From Glomus cerebriforme (lineage: Eukaryota; Glomeromycota; Glomeromycetes; Glomerales; Glomeraceae): a stretch of DNA of 64,000 nucleotides. Under the pieces are notes generated by a model that was not told the origin of the DNA, did no database searches, and saw nothing but the letters and a program-made list of their open reading frames with translations. A program made the position numbers and the translations under genes. Shown here in pieces: positions 21,647 through 32,123 of this stretch. Every line of letters starts with the position of its first letter. Position 1 is the stretch's first letter. The DNA is taken from NCBI GenBank assembly GCA_003550305.1, contig QKYT01000026.1:224053-288052 (forward strand), read 5' to 3'.

Positions 21647-23568
21647 TTATAATAAGGAATGAAACAAAAATTGTGATTCCAATTTCACAACATCTCTTTT
21701 AAACCATAATTGTTTTTTTAATTTTGTTACACACTTTCTTGGCATATCCCAATCTTTCCCATCAAGTATTCCAACATCCCATAAATACATTCCAATTTCC
21801 TTTGCAACATTAAGTGTAACATCACGGACTTGTAAATAACGTATTCTAGAAACATTCGGAATATGTCGTGAAAGAGTAAAGGGTTCAGGTGTTCGAACAA
21901 AAATAGTAGAATTCGGATAATTGTTTTTAATATTTGAAAGTAACTGTGTTAATTTTGTTTTGAAATTTTGTAAAGATTTAGAAGGATTCGTGAAAATAGA
22001 ATTTGATACAGAGATTATCACAATATCTGCTTTTGGAATTCGTGAAGTTTGTTTTAATGCTACTTTCCATGAACTTTTTTGTTTTTGTTTTGTTTCTAAT
22101 AAATCATTAATAGGATGAAAGAACAATGAACTTCCAAACATTGAACTATTTAAATTGGCAAATTGTGTACCTATTAAGTAAGAGGGAGTAGGAAAATTAC
22201 AAGAACAAAGTTGATCCAGGTTTCCTCTTTCTTCACACCAAATTTTTTGATATCCACTTTCTATACCAAACAAAGACCTAATAATAAATAAAAGAATAAA
22301 AATAAATCTCTCTTTTTCTTAACAAAATAAAAAAAATATATATCTTCATTTAAAAAAATTCCTTTGCTCACCCCCAAAGAAATTCATCTCCATAAGCATG
22401 AATTGTTTGATTCTCTAAATATAATAATTGTTCTATAGGTGTTATAAGTCTCAATTTACACTGATCAGGTATAAATATATAATCATTATCAACATCTAAA
22501 AAATCTAAATGACGTGTAAAAGGACATAAAGTATCATAAAAGTTGGTGGAAACCCATTGACCAGTAAATTCTGATGTGGAATTACAAATAGAAAGTGATG
22601 AACTAGATTCTTTATAAAACGTTTCACTCAATGATAAACTTAATATATTTTTTGATACTGCTGTGATATCTTTTCTTCCTGGCAACTCTATAGTAATATT
22701 TAATGAATAATCATCAGGATAATTGAAAAATTCAACTCCTTGATAAAAATTCTTATGATTTGGAACTGAAATCACTGGAATAATTCTAAACACATTTTTA
22801 CTTAAAGCTCTAACGTATATATTTTTATTAGTAAATTCATTCTCTCTCGAATTATTTATTATTGAATCTGGTATCTAAAAAATAAATATATATTCAAATT
22901 AAAATTTAAAAACCCTTTTCCAGAAGATTATTTAAACAATATTTTAAATTATAATTACCACGACTATTGTACAAATTTGTTTTCTGGTAAAGATATTTTC
23001 TAAAACTATAGTGAAAAGTAAAATTCAAATAATTCAAATTAGTAAGTGATTTCAATAATTCAATTATAAATTAACCGTATATAAAAATACCTATTTTTTT
23101 ATCAGCAGTGACGAGTTCATTGTCAACAACAAAGGAAATGTATGGCCCCTTTCTATCCCAAGCAATGTCTCTAAAAATTTACCGAGTTAAACGTACAAAC
23201 GAAAAAGCATTTTACACAAACCAAGCAATTTAATTTACTTACATTGCAGAATAGTCGAAATCACAAACATCAGCTTTCGAATGTAAAACTCCTCCTGTAT
23301 TTTTACTATCTAAAACTGGAACGCTAAAATCGAAATCTAGATCCTTTAAAGAACCAAAACATAACAAACCAATTATGCCTATTGCGCATAAACCGGAAAA
23401 TACTATAAATATAAGAGAACGACGTTGAGGTGCAGATGTCAAGGGTATGCATGTGTACTGACGCGAAATTATAGAATTAAAGACTTTTTGGAAAAACATT
23501 TTTAAAAATTTAAATGAGGTGACGCGAGTAATATTTATACTGAGTTTCACAGCCTCCCGATTCGTCAA
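21647..23568 (-). CDS. Type II membrane protein with SGNH/PC-esterase-like (NXPE/Cas1-like) lumenal domain
   Basis: Five exons (23243-23568, 23091-23170, 22959-23005, 22372-22874, 21647-22277) give 528 residues. A short basic N-terminus is followed by one hydrophobic anchor (about residues 50-72, SLIFIVFSGLCAIGIIGLLC), then a lumenal domain. Recognisable blocks are TGQWVSTNFYDTLCPF, TIHAYGDEFLWGSLFG (a GDS-like nucleophile block, here GDE), IPKADIVIISVSNS, STIFVRTPEPF and the C-terminal MYLWDVGILDGKDWDMPRK (Asp-containing, as in PC-esterases). This architecture fits Golgi sugar O-acetyltransferase/esterase relatives such as NXPE, Cas1 and TBL. The Ser of GDS is replaced by Glu, so catalysis is uncertain. 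An alternative start at the Met 24 codons downstream (MFFQKVF) is possible. It is head-to-head with MOB1 (112 nt). Confidence 0.6.
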
Positions 23569-23680
23569 TGTCCGCGCGACTGTCGAATTTTAGAACAGAT
23601 CAACAGAATTTGTCCCTGATACAAAAAAGAATAAAAAATTCAATTTACCTCTAGTCCATCATTATAAAATACTATTTGTA
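23569..23680. promoter_or_regulatory. Very short divergent spacer, SGNH-like gene/MOB1
   Basis: Only 112 nt separate the two start codons, so the promoter elements must be shared or overlap the 5' ends. No named element is seen. Confidence 0.4.
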
Positions 23681-24615
23681 ATGAATTTTTTAGGATTGTA
23701 AGTATGAAAATTCAACCTTTTGTATTTTAAAATATATATGAATGCGTAACACATAAGCCGTAAATTAGACGTAATATATATGTAATAATTTTGAAAGACG
23801 TAACTGGTTTTTTTTACCATTACATAATGGTTTAAAATAAAATGGCTTTGAAATTCTTCCAGAAACAATTTATTAAAAAAAATCTATTTGTTTAAATTAG
23901 GACAAGTAAGAATAAAACGTTCAAACCAAAAAAGAAAGTACCAGAAGGTACAAAACAATATCAACTTAAACAATATGCGGAAGCTACGCTTGGCTCAGGT
24001 AACTTGAAATTGGCAGTAGTCTTGCCGGAAGGTGAAGATCCTAACGAATGGTTGGCTGTGAACAGTAAGTATAAGAAAAATAAATGATTAAACATTTTTG
24101 AATTATTACATTAATAATTAATTATTTTTATTTATTATATAGCATATGATTTTTTTAATCAAATAAATATGCTTTACGGTACAATTACAGAATTTTGCAC
24201 ACCGCAAGAATGTCCAGTAATGTCAGCTGGATCTCAAGTTGAATATCATTGGTCAGATGGAGAGAAGTTTAAGAAACCAACTAAATTATCTGCACCGGAA
24301 TATGTTGACCATCTAATGGAATGGGTACAGAGTCAATTAGATGATGAAACATTATTTCCAAGTAAAATTAGAGTTCCATTTCCAAAGAATTTTCAACAAG
24401 TAGTAAAAACAATATTTAAACGATTATTTCGAGTATATGCACACATATATTTATCCCATTTTTCAGTTATAGTCGCATTAGGAGAGGAAGCTCATTTGAA
24501 TACTAGTTTTAAACATTACATTTATTTTGTACAAGAATTTCAGTTAATTGAAAAAAAAGAATTACAACCACTGGCTGATCTGATTATTCGTCTAACCAGT
24601 CAAGACCAAATTTAA
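23681..24615 (+). CDS. MOB1: MOB1-type kinase activator
   Basis: Three exons (23681-23697, 23901-24064, 24143-24615) give 217 residues, matching MOB1 size. The first exon is only 17 nt (MNFLG), placed because its GTAAGT donor and phase restore the family N-terminus [19 protein letters not shown]. The core has [36 protein letters not shown], the zinc-site [19 protein letters not shown], and [16 protein letters not shown] (His ligands). MOB1 binds and activates NDR/LATS-type kinases (Dbf2, Sid2) in mitotic exit, septation and Hippo-like signalling. Intron 1 is 203 nt, longer than most here. It is convergent with PRP38. Confidence 0.95.
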
Positions 24616-24760
24616 TAATTTATATAATTTGTGTAATTTTTTTTTTTTTTAAAGAAATAAAATGTAAATTAATATATATTATTACTATTTGATACAAAAT
24701 TTTCTACTGATATAGTTTTATTTATTATTAATTTAGACTCAGTACATCGTTGTTAAAATA

Positions 24761-26044
24761 TTATCTGCTGCGACTTCTTGAATAAGATCTATGGCGCGAA
24801 GGTCGGTACGAAGAAGAAGAGAATGATTTACCTCTACGATAACTTGGTTCGTATCGATCATAACTTCTTGACCTTGAACGTGATCTAGAACGTGAATATG
24901 ATACACGTTTACGTCTTCTACTATTTCGACTATTACTTGGTACATCTAGGTAGAGAAAAAAATATGATTAATAATTAACAAATTAACAGCTTATAATATT
25001 CTATAATACTTACATCTATCAGCTCTCCAATCTCCACCTCTTCTTCTAGGTGATCTTGATCTGCTTCTGCTTCTGCTTCTACTAGATTTTCTTGGTAGGG
25101 GAGACCTAGATGATCTAGATCTACTTCTATTCCTTCTACCACTACTTTTGTCCCCTCTATTTCTACTTGAACTTCTATCTCTTTTACTTCTTTCCCTACT
25201 TTTGCTTTTACTACTTCTTGATTTTACTTCCCCTTCCTCCTCTTCCTCTCCCTCTTGATCCTGTTCACCCTCTTGTTCCTCTTCTTGTTCTTCTCGTTCT
25301 TCTCGCTCTTCATCATCAGGGGATTTGGATTCTTCATCTGCAAGATCTTGTAAAACACTTTCACGTGGTTGTAATTCCCCATTTTCTTCTAACACATGTC
25401 TTTTTAATATTCTTGGCATTATTGTATCACATACTCTTTCTTCTTTCAACAACTCCTCAATAAACTCATCCATACATACAATTTCAAAATCTCCCTCTAT
25501 ATTAATTAAGGTATTAATAATAATTGATAAATTAAATTTATCATCATTATATGTTACATTACATACCGTTGGTTCTTTTTCTTAGTTTTCTATAATCATT
25601 AAGTAAAGGTTCAAGAGTCTGATAAATCTCTAATGAATTGCCAACTAGTCTCAAATAAAATGCTCCAAGTGCTCTTAAATATTTATAATCTTCATTTCTA
25701 ATGAATTCCATAACAATATCTTTGCTTGGTTGTAATTGAAGTAATTTCAATGTTAAACAAAGAAATTCTGTAGGCTTTTGATTCCCATATTCTCCTCCAA
25801 ATGATGTTAATTCTATTGCTTTATCAATCAACGTCTCGGCTAATAAATAAAGTGGGTTTAACTTTGTTTTTAAAAAAAAATTATAGGATAAATTTAAATT
25901 ACAATTAATCATACCAGTCAAACCGAAACAGAATTCTTTCCAATAAAGTGATTCATAAATTCTTGTTCTCATTATCTTTTCTATGAGATATTGTGGATTT
26001 GTTCCATGTATGGCTATTGCATCGGATACTGTTCTATTTGCCAT
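24761..26044 (-). CDS. PRP38: Pre-mRNA-splicing factor 38 (PRP38A) with RS tail
   Basis: Four exons (25915-26044, 25567-25839, 25014-25496, 24761-24945) give 356 residues. The N-terminal PRP38 domain is textbook: MANRTVSDAIAIHGTNPQYL, then YWKEFCFGLTAETLIDKA, FIRNEDYKYLRALGAFYLRL and MDEFIEELLKEERVCD. It is followed by an acidic Glu-rich stretch (EEREEREEQEEEQEGEQ) and an Arg-Ser domain (SRSRSRSRSPRRRGG and SRSRSRSRSRSYDRY). PRP38 belongs to the U4/U6.U5 tri-snRNP-associated B-complex proteins and is needed for spliceosome activation. Budding-yeast Prp38 lacks the RS tail; this one is animal-like. The 5' region has AATCACGTGATAA (core 26202-26207). Confidence 0.96.
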
Positions 26045-26322
26045 GGTTTAAAAAAAGCGTGTACTTAAACTATATTAAATTGAAGAAAATATAGAAAATG
26101 ATGTTCAAAAAATTCAAAAAATAAAGTTCTTTGAACGAGAGGGTTAATTTTATATTCGTCAAGTCCGACCAATCATTTTAAGCAACATAATGACTAATAA
26201 TCACGTGATAAAACACAATAAACATTTACTGTAAAAAAAAAATTCTTTATATAATATAATCATTAAAACCATAAGATTGAGTGAGTATCTTACAAACAGA
26301 AAAAATTAAGCATATTTTTTTT
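26045..26322. promoter_or_regulatory. PRP38 upstream region with TCACGTGA box
   Basis: Lies between the PRP38 start and the stop of the next minus-strand gene. It holds the palindromic TCACGTGA at 26201-26208, about 160 nt upstream of the start codon. Confidence 0.45.
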
Positions 26323-27002
26323 TTATATTTGGATATTTATTCTCATAGAATTTTGAGGACATAAAAGAACATTTGGTGGATATCCATTAGCAGATTGAGC
26401 AAAATTTTGAGTCCAATAATTATTCTTAAATCCGGAACCGAAGTGTGTAAATTTTCTATTTAATATATTTGCCCGATGACCTCGTGAATTCATCCAACTA
26501 CACGGAAAAAATATATATATATATATAAATAAATATATTATATATATATATGTATATATATATTACTTACGCTCTCATGACTTTAGATTCTTCTTCCCCT
26601 GTAAAGCCATACGCAATATTTTCACCTGCCATCCACCAATCAAATCCTTGATCACTTATTCGAGTACCTAATGATCCGGATACGTCATCATGTGTTAAAT
26701 TTTTGGTTGAAGCCATATAATTTGTGTGAAGTTGTGCCGCTTTAACTAAACGCCTAATAAGTATATTTATTGTATTTATTTTTAATGGATTGTCGAACGT
26801 TAATTTGACTATACTTATACAGTTATACTTACTTATCCAAGGCTAGGGGTCTAACATTAACCTTTGCACGTTCCATATTGACCAAACAAAGTAAGGAAAT
26901 GGGATTAACATTTGAATTATTTTGTGATGATATAGGACTTGGATTAACTGTAAATGTCGATACGACGACAAACATCAAAATTATGTATGTTATAAATTTC
27001 AT
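26323..27002 (-). CDS. Secreted CAP/SCP (PR-1-like) protein
   Basis: Three exons (26833-27002, 26571-26753, 26323-26497) give 175 residues. The start MKFITYIILMFVVVSTF gives a clear signal peptide; an upstream in-frame ATG at 27077 would bury it, so 27002 is preferred. The CAP domain shows CLVNMERAKVNVRPLALDK, the HTNYM/THDDVSG region, GENIAYGFTGEEESKVMRAW, and SRGHRANILNRKFTHFGSG. It keeps the characteristic His and Glu residues of the CAP cavity. Family members (yeast Pry1/2/3, plant PR-1) are secreted and bind sterols or fatty acids. In mycorrhizal or plant-associated fungi such proteins may act at the host interface (inference). Intron 2 is a long (AT)n microsatellite. Confidence 0.88.
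26512..26563. repeat. (AT)n microsatellite within an intron of the CAP gene
   Basis: Imperfect TA dinucleotide run of about 50 nt that fills most of the 73-nt second intron (26498-26570). Confidence 0.8.
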
Positions 27003-28667
27003 CTTCAATAATAAAAAAGATTCAAAGGAGAGAAGGGAAAAAAAGGCGATGAAATTTTTAAAAATAAAAAAATGCAAATATTTATATAAAATTATTTTAT
27101 CTTTATGGAGTTTTTTTTAACTCCATCCACGGTTAAATATGGGCCGGGCCCGTTGATGTACATTATTTTAGTAATCTCATTGTATAAAAAGAATTTAATT
27201 GAATTTTTTTTCGCAATTTTATTGTATTGCATGTATTTGTATTTGTATTACTATAGTCTAGCAGGATAGATACGCTTATTATGTCGGAAAGTTCCTTAAT
27301 GAAATATATAACGGCGTTGGTTTCGTTATATTATGAATCGTAGATCAGTCTGCATAATGACAAATTCATTGTTATAATAAAAAAACAAATCGTAAATTTT
27401 ACAAGTTTACTTCATTCGTTCATTGTTCTCTTATTCTAGTTGAACTGTTGAAGGTTTCTATTCAGTTTCTTCAAATACCTAAATAACCCCCCTTTTATAG
27501 TAAAAATAGTAAAAAAAAAAAAAAAAAATCCTTTTAAACCTGTATCCCGGGTATATTCTTAAATAACTAAAAAATCGCAGTTATGTGGCACAGCAGCCCA
27601 AATTTTGTGTAACTTAGAATATTTTTCATCTCTCGATAAAAAAAAATAAAGACAAAGAACTTCCAAAATATTTAATTTCATATATAACAAAAAGAAGAAA
27701 ATTTCAATATTTAACACTCATTTAATATTTACATTTCAAATTGGAACAAAATGATTTATATGCATTTAATAAACAAATACAAAAATTTTCAAGAAAACTT
27801 TTAAAAATAAAAATATTTTTATTCATCCACATAAATATTAATATTCACGTTACATAATGTATCTGAGTATTTCTATACCTATTAAACAACTCCACTTATT
27901 TAATAAAGGTCAGTTTAGGTTAGAAATTATGCTATAAAATAAAAAAACATATACGCGCACAATAAATTTCATTACAAAAAATGAGAATTAACTCTATGAA
28001 AACTTAAGCATGATGAAAATTAATATCTAAATATTTTCATATCCATTCAACAACTTTGCTTATTCAATAAAAGCTATTTTTGTTTGACCAAAGTGCTTAA
28101 ATTACGCTACATAGTGCCTGCATAAAAATATAATAAAAATGAGTATAGCTTCATGAATATTTAAGCTAGCTTAATGAAAATTAATAAATGAATAGTTTCA
28201 TACAACTTTACTATCTTTAAGAACGCGTTTGCTTAATCATATCTTCACTTAGTTTAGTAAAATTGTTTCCAAATTGTTGAAATTTTTCTGTAAAGTTTCT
28301 AAACATAAAAAAACGCGTTTATTAAAAAAAATATTCAAATATAAAATATTTCTACATGCTGCAAATAAAACTTTTAAAAATTTAAGGAAGAAAGGGGAAA
28401 GTGTGTGGTTTGTGGTTTATCTTTAGAGTGTATAAACAAATAATCAGTTGGTCGCGCCACTATCACGTGGGGGGACATGATAATTAGCGTAAACCCCGGA
28501 ACAGGTTAAGATTCCCTAATAACTATTAATATCAATCATCTGATTTATTTTCTCAACACTATTAATACTTTCATGAATCATGATATATCAAAAGTTAATC
28601 TTTAATTAAAAAAAAGTCTCGTTGTCCCTTTGTTTTTTTTTTCTTAATTTCAAATTTCACGGAAAAC
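27003..28667. other. 1.7-kb divergent intergenic region with regulatory-looking words
   Basis: No gene is supported. It contains GGGCCGGGCCCG at 27142-27153 (very GC-rich for this window), an A-tract at 27512-27528, paired AACGCGTTT words at 28222-28230 and 28312-28320, and TATCACGTGGGG (core 28464-28469) about 200 nt upstream of the next start codon. It probably contains two promoters. Confidence 0.5.
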
Positions 28668-29445
28668 ATGGAAACTTTTATCGATAAAGGTTTTAATAAT
28701 GACTATCTTGAAGGTATAAATTAAAATTGAAAGATTTTTATATAGATTTTCCTACGATTTAAAATATTTTCTAATTGATAATCTTAGCGACTTATATTGC
28801 GATATTCGCTCATTTGGTGGTCTGGGCAACTTGTTTATTATTTTCCGAATTTGTACGTAGAAGAAGACCGTTATTGTTACCTGGATTGGTTGGTACTCTT
28901 GTTGAACCTCAGCACGATGGAATTCCTGAAACCTTCACAGTACCAATTTTCGCTGATATAATGGTAACATAATTTAAATGACATTCAAAAGAGTTCCTAT
29001 GTAGTTATTAATATCATTATACTTTAGGTTGAACGTTACGTGAAATCTGCAAACGCTGCTAAAGATTCGTTGTTGATGATTGTGATTGCTACACTTGTAA
29101 GTATTTATTAAAATCGCGTCATATATTTTATATTTTAAATTATAAAAAAAAATTTTTTAAATTCTAGGCGATTCAAACAGGATATGGTGCGACCGCAGTA
29201 AGTTAAATTGTTTCGAGCTTTTTATATCAATTTTTTTTTATCTTTTAACATCTCTTCTTAATTCCTATCAGACTACCGTAATTCTTACTTGGATTTTCTT
29301 CGTCGCATCAATTTGTTGGGCACTCTCTATCCTATCCTATGATCAAACCTGGATTCCATTCATCTTATTATCAATTTCTCTTCCATTTGTTTTGTTGATT
29401 TTCGTATTATCTTTCCAAAAAGATTTGGACTTATTTTTTCAATGA
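28668..29445 (+). CDS. Small four-helix membrane protein of unknown function
   Basis: Five exons (28668-28713, 28788-28963, 29028-29096, 29168-29197, 29272-29445) give 164 residues. I do not recognise the family. After a short polar start (METFIDKGFNNDYLE) come four hydrophobic segments: ATYIAIFAHLVVWATCLLF; about residues 77-98 (DSLLMIVIATLAIQTGYG); VILTWIFFVASICWALSIL; and WIPFILLSISLPFVLLIF. A cytosolic-looking basic loop EFVRRRRPLLLPG follows helix 1. Exon phases are consistent, which supports a real gene. The upstream region has two AACGCGTTT words and a CACGTG box. Similar small multi-helix proteins are common lineage-specific genes in Mucoromycota. No function is assigned. Confidence 0.72.
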
Positions 29446-29781
29446 ATTGAAGGAAAAAGGAAGGGAGAATTATTGCTAACACGTTAAACTCATAAGCTTT
29501 TATCGTTACTAGTCTTTTCATAAACAACATATTGTAATAAAAGTAATTAATTAACTGAATTGCAAAATACAGTATGCTGTATTAACCAATTTTATTAATG
29601 GATCAGCGATACTACGCCTTCAAGTGTTTCACAAATTAAAAAACTTCAAAAAATATTATATAAAAAGTCTATATGAATATAAAATAGTATCTTTCGAAAT
29701 AAGTAATTAAAATTAATTTTTTTTTAAAAAAAAAAAATAGATACTACAATAGTTATAATATTAAATCATTGTTTATTCAGT
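29446..29781. other. Convergent 3' gap
   Basis: 336 nt between two facing gene ends, with a T9-A12 junction at 29717-29737. No gene. Confidence 0.5.
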
Positions 29782-30354
29782 TTAAAAATAACCAATACTA
29801 ATCAAAACAACGATAAAAGCTAACAACAAAGTGAAAAAACTTCCGATCGATGACACTGTTTTAACCGCAACACTACTGGAGATTGGAGTAGGCATGCTTT
29901 TTGATTGAGAGGTTACATTAGATGCAGCAGCCGTTGGAAGGTTAGTTGTAATGGCTGTAGTGGTATAAGTTGGTTTCGGATTATAATATGTATCAATACA
30001 TGAGTCTCTGCAAGTTGTATCTGATGGATTCGCTAATTTATTATAAAAAAAGTTAATAAAGATTTTTTTAAAAAAGTTCTTTAAAACAGAATACTTACTT
30101 GGAGTACAACTTTCTATACATGCTATCGTATCGTTAACTTGTTTTTCAGTAGGATTTGGTACACCAGCGCATTTTGCGCGACAATCTTGGTTATCTCCGC
30201 ATTGCCTGAGTTCTAAACATGTTGTAATGTCATTAGGTGAAGATGTTGGAGTCGTTGCCGGTTCTACCGTAGGAGTTCCTTGGGCTCCATCTTGAGCTCT
30301 TACCATACTCAATAAAAGCAACAATAAAAATACGACAATTGATTTGGTTTCCAT
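29782..30354 (-). CDS. Small Cys-rich, probably GPI-anchored cell-surface protein
   Basis: Two exons (30099-30354, 30033 boundary to 29782) give 168 residues when the 66-nt intron 30033-30098 is removed. That intron is a multiple of three with no stop, so a retained form of 190 residues is also open. The signal peptide is METKSIVVFLLLLLLSMVRAQ. A Thr/Pro/Ser linker follows, then eight cysteines with spacing C-x6-C-x5-C-x3-C-x17-C-x3-C (ELRQCGDNQDCRAKC, then CIESC), plus C-x3-C in TTCRDSCID. A Ser/Thr-rich stretch leads to a hydrophobic tail (FFTLLLAFIVVLISIGYF) fitting a GPI-attachment signal. It is not a classic eight-Cys CFEM pattern that I can verify. A cell-wall or plasma-membrane role is likely. 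A T16-A9 junction sits directly upstream of the start. Confidence 0.75.
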   Translation of the reverse strand: METKSIVVFLLLLLLSMVRAQDGAQGTPTVEPATTPTSSPNDITTCLELRQCGDNQDCRAKCAGVPNPTEKQVNDTIACIESCTPSKYSVLKNFFKKIFINFFYNKLANPSDTTCRDSCIDTYYNPKPTYTTTAITTNLPTAAASNVTSQSKSMPTPISSSVAVKTVSSIGSFFTLLLAFIVVLISIGYF

Positions 30355-32123
30355 ATTTTTTTTTTTTTTTTAAAAAAAAAGGATTATTATTTTTATTTTT
30401 TTCTCTCGCTCTTCTTTATGTTAAAAAAAATTGGAATAGGGGTTACTTATATATTAATATGCATTCTTTCTTTATGCTAATCTGGAATGGTAATCATGAA
30501 AAAGTGGCTGTGAAAAGGTCTCCTGATTATGAATTTTTGGCTAAATAGGTTTGATCTTTCCAGAAAGCGCAATAATTAATATTAACACAACGATCAGATC
30601 ATGAAATAAACAAAAGATTAAATGAAAAATTTAAATATTCTATTTTTAACGTTAAAAAATCATCATCTTTTTTTATACATTACTTTTCATAATAAAATTA
30701 ATTTATAAAGATATAATATACAGTATATTTATAGCTTTTTTATGGAGGCAATGTTTATCATGCAAAACACATGACCAATTTCGGATAAGCCTATCCCTGA
30801 ATGGTGCATGTACCGATTTCATCATCTTGCGCAGGGAAAAAAATATAGAAATTTCTCCTAATTAAAGGTCTTGTTGACATAATTATACATTTTTTCCTAG
30901 TTGATAGGCTTCGTTCGAAACTGTTGTTTTTTTTCGCCATTAGGTATCGCTTTTACAAATCTCTTAGTGATTGATTAATCATTTTATCTACTAATGAATG
31001 TGATAAACGCAATAACCTATTAGCGGATGAAATAATCATCTATTTAACTTAAATCATTTATAAAACAAAAATAAAATATTTTTATATCAAATGAGAAGAA
31101 TCATTAATCAATCTACTTTTTTTTTCCTTTTTTTTTTGTTATGAGAACGAGGTAATGAGAGTGCAAAGACGGGAACTTTAATCTTTTTATCTCATTCTTG
31201 TTCTAAGGTTTCTAAAGATTCTTAACAAGTCTGATCTTGAGAATTGTTTAATTGATATTCACAATACAATTAACAAATTTTTTTTAAAGGAAAATTTTTA
31301 ATTATAAACAAATACTATTATGGTATTTTGTGGCGTCTCTTTGTATCAAAGAACCAATGTGCGACAAACATCTGAATCATCTGTACCTTTGTAACAAAAA
31401 TTGTATTTACCTGTTTTATATTAATTTTACAGCATGGTGAAATAACGTTTACATGACAATGAAGTGAGCTGCATCATATTTTTTGGTATCTTAGTCATTC
31501 AAAAAACTTTTAACAATCGCCCTGTTGATCCAAATTCCAAAGCTGATAAAATACGAAATCACGTGATTTGGGTTAATTGTTTGTTAGTCCTACGGGTTAA
31601 AGTCCTCTCGCGTATACGGTAAATTACCTGTTAAAGTATAAACGCGTTTATTTAATTCCTTTTTTTTTTCTTTTCTTTTTCTTTAGATAAGTTCTTTGAT
31701 GAATTTTTAAACTGTGATATGAAACGGGAACTTTCTTGTAATATATATAATAAGCCATAAACGGGCACGAATAAATGAAAAAAAAAATCATTCATTTTTC
31801 GGAGTTTAGAGTGCTGCGATCCACAAAATTCTTGCTTTTCTTAGTAGTTCACAATACAAATTTAGTCCTAATTTAGAAACCTAAATGACAATAGCAATTA
31901 CTTAAACATTTAAACTTGATTTGGGAAATCTTTTATTACAATTATTTTGTCTTTCACCATAAAATTTGACCTTTCACAAGTTTACTCGAAACCTGTTTCT
32001 TTTTTTATTATACGCGTAATTTAGAACTTGTTAGTCTTTTTATCAGTTCTATACTCATATTTACGCGTTAAACTTTGACTAACCTTTTAACCTTTTTTTT
32101 TTTTATGTTTACCTATAGACGAA
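30355..32123. other. 1.8-kb divergent intergenic region
   Basis: Between the GPI protein and NSE4. It contains AATCACGTGATT (core 31560-31565) and three ACGCGT words (31642-31647, 32012-32017, 32063-32068) on the NSE4 side, plus T-tracts. No credible gene. Confidence 0.5.
31642..32068. promoter_or_regulatory. Cluster of three ACGCGT boxes upstream of NSE4
   Basis: ACGCGT occurs at 31642-31647, 32012-32017 and 32063-32068. The last two lie within 115 nt of the NSE4 start codon. In yeasts this MluI cell-cycle box drives G1/S expression through MBF. NSE4 is an SMC5/6 subunit, so S-phase expression would make sense. The use of MBF here is inferred. Confidence 0.5.

Noticed and set aside
24739..24945. 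68-codon frame on the minus strand
   Set aside because: It is another reading frame of PRP38 exon 4; the spliced frame gives the RS tail instead.
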